Source of the DNA: Klebsiella pneumoniae
Lineage (GTDB): Bacteria; Pseudomonadota; Gammaproteobacteria; Enterobacterales; Enterobacteriaceae
Direction: 5' to 3'
DNA: 64,000 nt
NCBI RefSeq assembly: GCF_000742135.1
Contig: NZ_KN046818.1
Span: forward strand, 4,035,447 to 4,099,446
Shown here: piece after piece, positions 60,853-64,000 of the stretch
Layout: every line of letters begins with the position of its first letter
Position numbering within the stretch: the stretch's first letter is position 1
Made by a program: the position numbers and the translations under genes
Notes under the pieces: generated by a model
Seen by the model: the letters and a program-made list of their open reading frames with translations, nothing else
What the model was told of the DNA's origin: nothing
Database searches by the model: none

Positions 60853-61655
60853 ACGATTTCATTACCGAAGCGTGGCTCAGAGCGAATCATACGCTCAGCG
60901 AAGGCGGTGAAATCCATCTTCCTGCCGATGCCCGCCTGACGCCCTCGGCGAGGGAACTGCTGGAAAGTCGGCATCTGCGGGTCAAATTTCTCGACCGCCA
61001 GGGGCGCCTGTTTGTCGAGGATGACGAACAGACGCCGCAGCCGGTGCATGTCCTGACCAGCAGCGACCATCCGCCCCAGGCCTGCTGCGAGCTTTGTCAC
61101 CAGCCGGTGGGCAAAAAGCCGGACACCTTAACTCATCTGACGGCCGATACCCTGGTGGCGAAAAACGATCCGCGGCTGGCCTTCCGCGCGGTGCTGGACA
61201 GCACCATCGCCCTGACGGTGTGGCTGCAAATTGAACTGGCGGAGCCCTGGCAGCCGTGGCTGACGGATATCCGTTCGCGGCTGGGCAACATCATGCGCGC
61301 CGATGCGCTGGAGGAACCGCTGGCGGCGCAGTCGATAGCCGGATTCAGCGAGGCGCAGCTGCATCGTCTGTCCCATCAGCCGCTGCGTTACCTGGGTCAC
61401 GATCACCTGGTGCCGGAGGCCCGCCATGGGCGCGATGTCGCGCTGCTTAATTTGCTGCGCGGCAAAGTGCGCGAGGCGGAGGTGACCGCGGCGCAGGTGT
61501 TTATTACGCCGCAATTTGCGGTCCAGCGTGCCGATATTCTACAGGCGCTCAACCGCCTCTCCAGCGCGGTCTACGTGATGATGATCCTGGGCGTGACGGA
61601 CGCGCCGCCGGCGCTCAGCCAACTGCAGCAGCTGGGAGGTGAAGATGATCATTGA
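60849..61655 (+). CDS. eutT: EutT, cobalamin adenosyltransferase
   Basis: A 268-residue enzyme making adenosylcobalamin for ethanolamine ammonia-lyase. The metal-binding H-x11-C-C-x2-C motif is present ([18 protein letters not shown], about residues 70-87). Start ATG 60849 overlaps the eutQ stop. Length agrees with E. coli (267). Confidence 0.95.
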   Translation: MNDFITEAWLRANHTLSEGGEIHLPADARLTPSARELLESRHLRVKFLDRQGRLFVEDDEQTPQPVHVLTSSDHPPQACCELCHQPVGKKPDTLTHLTADTLVAKNDPRLAFRAVLDSTIALTVWLQIELAEPWQPWLTDIRSRLGNIMRADALEEPLAAQSIAGFSEAQLHRLSHQPLRYLGHDHLVPEARHGRDVALLNLLRGKVREAEVTAAQVFITPQFAVQRADILQALNRLSSAVYVMMILGVTDAPPALSQLQQLGGEDDH

Positions 61656-62661
61656 CCAGTGTCGCAAACTGGCGCTGCGCGCCCCCGCCAGGGTGGTGTT
61701 CCCGGATGCGCTGGACGTCCGTGTGTTGAAGGCGGCGCATTATCTGCAGCAGCAGGGCCTGGCGCATCCGATCCTCGTCGCCAGCCCCTTCGCGCTGCGG
61801 CAGTTCGCCCTTGGCGAACGTCTGCCGCTGACCGGGGTGCAGGTCATCGATCCGCACAGCAACCTGGCGATGCGCAAGGCGTTTGCCGCCGCCTGGCAGG
61901 CGCGCGCCGGCGATAAAGCGCCCGCTGACGCGGTCGACAAGCTGGCCGACCCGCTGATGTTCGCCGCGGCGATGGTCAGCGCCGGGCAGGCCGAGGTGTG
62001 TATCGCCGGAAATCTCTCGTCAACCGCCAGCGTGCTGCGCGCTGGTCTGCGCCTTATCGGCCTGCAGCCGGGATGTAAAACGCTCTCTTCGCTGTTTCTG
62101 ATGCTGCCGCAGTATGCCGGACAGCCGCTGGGGTTTGCCGACTGCAGCGTGGTGCCGCAGCCGACCGCGGCGCAGCTGGCGGATATCGCGATTGCCAGCG
62201 CCGAGACCTGGCGAGCGATCGCTGGCGAAGCGCCGCGGGTGGCAATGCTGTCCTTCTCGACACACGGCAGCGCCCGGCATCCCTGTGTCGCTAACGTCCA
62301 GCAGGCCACGGAGATCGTGCGTCAGCGGGCGCCGCAGCTGATGGTCGATGGCGAGCTGCAGTTTGACGCCGCCTTTGTACCGGACGTCGCTGCGCACAAA
62401 GCGCCCGGCAGCCCGCTGCAGGGCCGGGCCAATGTGCTGGTCTTCCCGTCGCTGGAGGCGGGCAACATCGGCTACAAAATCGCCCAGCGGCTGGGCGGAT
62501 ATCGCGCCATCGGGCCGCTGATCCAGGGCCTGGCCGCCCCGCTTCACGACCTCTCGCGAGGCTGTAGCGTAGAGGAAATTATCGAACTGGCGCTGGTGGC
62601 GTCGGTACCGCGCCAGACGGACGCAAGCCGGATCCCCGACTCGTCCACGCTGGTTGAATGA
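61645..62661 (+). CDS. eutD: EutD, phosphotransacetylase
   Basis: A 338-residue enzyme converting acetyl-CoA to acetyl phosphate in the microcompartment. It has [30 protein letters not shown] and the C-terminal [19 protein letters not shown]. It lacks the long N-terminal extension of housekeeping Pta. ATG 61645 follows GGGAGGTGA and lies inside eutT. Confidence 0.96.
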   Translation: MIIDQCRKLALRAPARVVFPDALDVRVLKAAHYLQQQGLAHPILVASPFALRQFALGERLPLTGVQVIDPHSNLAMRKAFAAAWQARAGDKAPADAVDKLADPLMFAAAMVSAGQAEVCIAGNLSSTASVLRAGLRLIGLQPGCKTLSSLFLMLPQYAGQPLGFADCSVVPQPTAAQLADIAIASAETWRAIAGEAPRVAMLSFSTHGSARHPCVANVQQATEIVRQRAPQLMVDGELQFDAAFVPDVAAHKAPGSPLQGRANVLVFPSLEAGNIGYKIAQRLGGYRAIGPLIQGLAAPLHDLSRGCSVEEIIELALVASVPRQTDASRIPDSSTLVE

Positions 62662-62699
62662 ATGGTCCCCTTCAGGACCCCTTATGAGAGGAAAACACA

Positions 62700-62990
62700 A
62701 TGGAAGCATTAGGAATGATTGAAACCCGGGGCCTGGTTGCACTGATTGAGGCCTCCGACGCCATGGTCAAAGCGGCCCGCGTCAAGCTGGTGGGAGTGAA
62801 ACAGATCGGCGGGGGCCTGGTGACCGCCATGGTGCGCGGCGATGTCGCGGCGTGCAAAGCCGCGACGGATGCCGGGGCGGCGGCGGCTCAGCGTATCGGT
62901 GAGCTGGTCTCTGTACATGTCATCCCGCGCCCGCATGGCGATCTGGAAGAGGTCTTCCCGATTAGCTTCAAGGGCGACAGCAACATCTAA
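62700..62990 (+). CDS. eutM: EutM, major hexameric shell protein
   Basis: A 96-residue single-BMC protein ([45 protein letters not shown]) that tiles the facets of the microcompartment. ATG 62700 after AGAGGAAAAC. The tail (FKGDSNI) is one residue shorter than E. coli EutM as I recall it. Followed by REP elements before eutN. Confidence 0.97.
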   Translation: MEALGMIETRGLVALIEASDAMVKAARVKLVGVKQIGGGLVTAMVRGDVAACKAATDAGAAAAQRIGELVSVHVIPRPHGDLEEVFPISFKGDSNI

Positions 62991-63015
62991 CGGGGGAGGG
63001 GGTGCCGGAAAATTC

Positions 63016-63093
63016 TGGCCGGATAAGACGCCAGCGCGTCGCTATCCGGCCATGAAAAGGCATGAATGCCGGATGGCGTTGCGCTTTTCCGGC
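63016..63093. repeat. Pair of REP elements (BIME) between eutM and eutN
   Basis: TGGCCGGATA and TATCCGGCCA (63016-63052) form one REP hairpin. GCCGGATGGCG...TTTTCCGGC (63068-63093) forms a second. Both have the enterobacterial REP wording. They lie inside the operon transcript. Confidence 0.8.
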
Positions 63094-63118
63094 CTGCACA
63101 TCACACGCGGAGACGGAC

Positions 63119-63406
63119 ATGAAGCTGGCTGTGGTAACCGGATATGTGGTCTGCACCGTACGCCATGAAGGTCTGGCCCACGACAAACTGCTGATGGTGG
63201 AGATGCTCAATGCCCGCGGCGAGCCCGACGGGCAATGTGCGGTCGCCATCGACAGCATCGGCGCGGGATGCGGCGAGTGGGTACTGCTGGTCAGCGGCAG
63301 CTCGGCGCGACAGGCGCACGCACACGGCGCCTCTCCGGTCGATCTGTGCGTGATTGGTATCGTGGATGAGGCTGCGGCCGATGGTCAGGTGCTCTTCCAT
63401 AAGTAG
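63119..63406 (+). CDS. eutN: EutN, pentameric vertex protein
   Basis: A 95-residue EutN/CcmL-family protein that caps the vertices of the shell (MKLAVVTGYVVCTVRHEGLAHDKL; VDLCVIGIVDEA). ATG 63119 after GGAGACGG; same length as E. coli EutN. Confidence 0.97.
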   Translation: MKLAVVTGYVVCTVRHEGLAHDKLLMVEMLNARGEPDGQCAVAIDSIGAGCGEWVLLVSGSSARQAHAHGASPVDLCVIGIVDEAAADGQVLFHK

Positions 63407-63417
63407 GGTGAAAAATC

Positions 63418-64000
63418 ATGAATCAACAGGACATTGAACAGGTAGTGAAAGCGGTACTGCTGAAAATGAAAGACAGCAGCCAGCCTGCCGGCACCGTTCA
63501 TGATATGGGCGTTTTTGCCTCACTGGATGACGCTGTCGCGGCGGCAACGGTGGCCCAGCCGGGATTAAAGCGGGTGGCGATGCGTCAGCAGGTGATTCAG
63601 GCCATTCGTGAGGCGGGTGAAAAGTATGCCCGTGAACTGGCGGAGCTTGCGGTGACGGAGACCGGCATGGGACGCGTTGAAGATAAGTTTGCCAAAAACG
63701 TGGCGCAGGCGCGCGGCACGCCGGGCGTGGAGTGTCTGACTCCGCAGGTGCTCACCGGCGATAATGGCCTGACGCTGATTGAAAATGCGCCCTGGGGCGT
63801 GGTGGCCTCGGTGACGCCGTCCACCAATCCGGCGGCGACGGTGATCAACAACGCCATTAGCCTGATTGCCGCCGGCAACAGCGTGGTCTTCGCCCCCCAT
63901 CCGGCGGCGAAAAAGGTCTCGCAAAGGGCAATTACCCTGCTTAACCAGGCGGTAGTGGCCGCCGGCGGCCCGGCCAACCTGCTGGTGACCGTGGCGAACC
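63418..64000 (+). CDS. eutE: EutE, CoA-acylating acetaldehyde dehydrogenase (3' end cut by window)
   Basis: Only the first 194 residues are in the window. They show the N-terminal amphipathic encapsulation helix (MNQQDIEQVVKAVLLKM), the linker, and the start of the aldehyde dehydrogenase fold (ENAPWGVVASVTPSTNPAATVINNAISLIAAGNSV reads across the NAD site). It oxidises acetaldehyde to acetyl-CoA inside the shell, feeding EutD. Eleven nt after eutN. Confidence 0.96.
   Translation, partial: MNQQDIEQVVKAVLLKMKDSSQPAGTVHDMGVFASLDDAVAAATVAQPGLKRVAMRQQVIQAIREAGEKYARELAELAVTETGMGRVEDKFAKNVAQARGTPGVECLTPQVLTGDNGLTLIENAPWGVVASVTPSTNPAATVINNAISLIAAGNSVVFAPHPAAKKVSQRAITLLNQAVVAAGGPANLLVTVAN

Overview
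The window is a stretch of an enterobacterial chromosome, almost certainly the Klebsiella pneumoniae complex. The conserved gene order matches Escherichia coli K-12 from the guaA region to eut (yfgG-pdeA-ppx-ppk-purN-purM ... upp-uraA-hda ... dapA-bamC-purC ... dapE-acrD ... tktB-talA-maeB-eut). It also carries insertions I associate with Klebsiella (a bglK/6-phospho-beta-glucosidase pair, a sulfatase/anSME pair, an Rpn nuclease) and a 127-bp ERIC element, and it lacks hyf and narQ at their E. coli positions. Identification rests on recognised protein sequences and gene order; no database search was run.

Bases 1 to about 12,350 are the right arm of a prophage whose left part, including the integrase, lies outside the window. 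The tailspike N-terminus resembles that of epsilon15/phiV10-type phages. The right end holds a 12-bp piece that reads as the last codons of guaA (I-E-W-E), so the phage probably sits in the 3' end of guaA. Order: two large virion or ejection proteins, two small membrane proteins, a block of leftward accessory genes (4.3-7.6 kb), the tailspike, then a lysis cassette (two holin-like proteins, GH19 endolysin, Rz with embedded Rz1).

The accessory block is the most interesting part. It holds a signal-peptide micro-protein, a two-gene unit of unknown function, a Bro-N antirepressor with a structured leader (C4-like RNA, internal terminator, in-frame Icd-like extension), a membrane DUF4760-like protein behind an 11-codon ORF and a terminator, and an 86-aa stand-alone copy of the antirepressor C-terminal domain under a near-consensus LexA box. 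A palindrome, TTACC-N5-GGTAA, recurs upstream of three of these units. This suggests a dispersed regulon of one phage repressor plus SOS control.

Bases 12,457-59,139 are host genes: sulfatase and its maturase; an MFS exporter with a divergent LysR gene; c-di-GMP phosphodiesterase with a perfect FNR site; polyphosphate metabolism (ppk-ppx); purine synthesis (purMN, purC) with PurR boxes; a beta-glucoside kinase/hydrolase pair with AscG-like operators; uracil salvage (upp-uraA); Hda with a CTG start; envelope proteins (BepA, BamC); lysine/diaminopimelate synthesis (dapA, dapE); AcrD efflux; AegA; and RpoS-type central carbon genes (tktB, talA, maeB). Bases 59,358-64,000 are the start of the ethanolamine utilisation operon (eutS-P-Q-T-D-M-N-E), cut by the window edge inside eutE.
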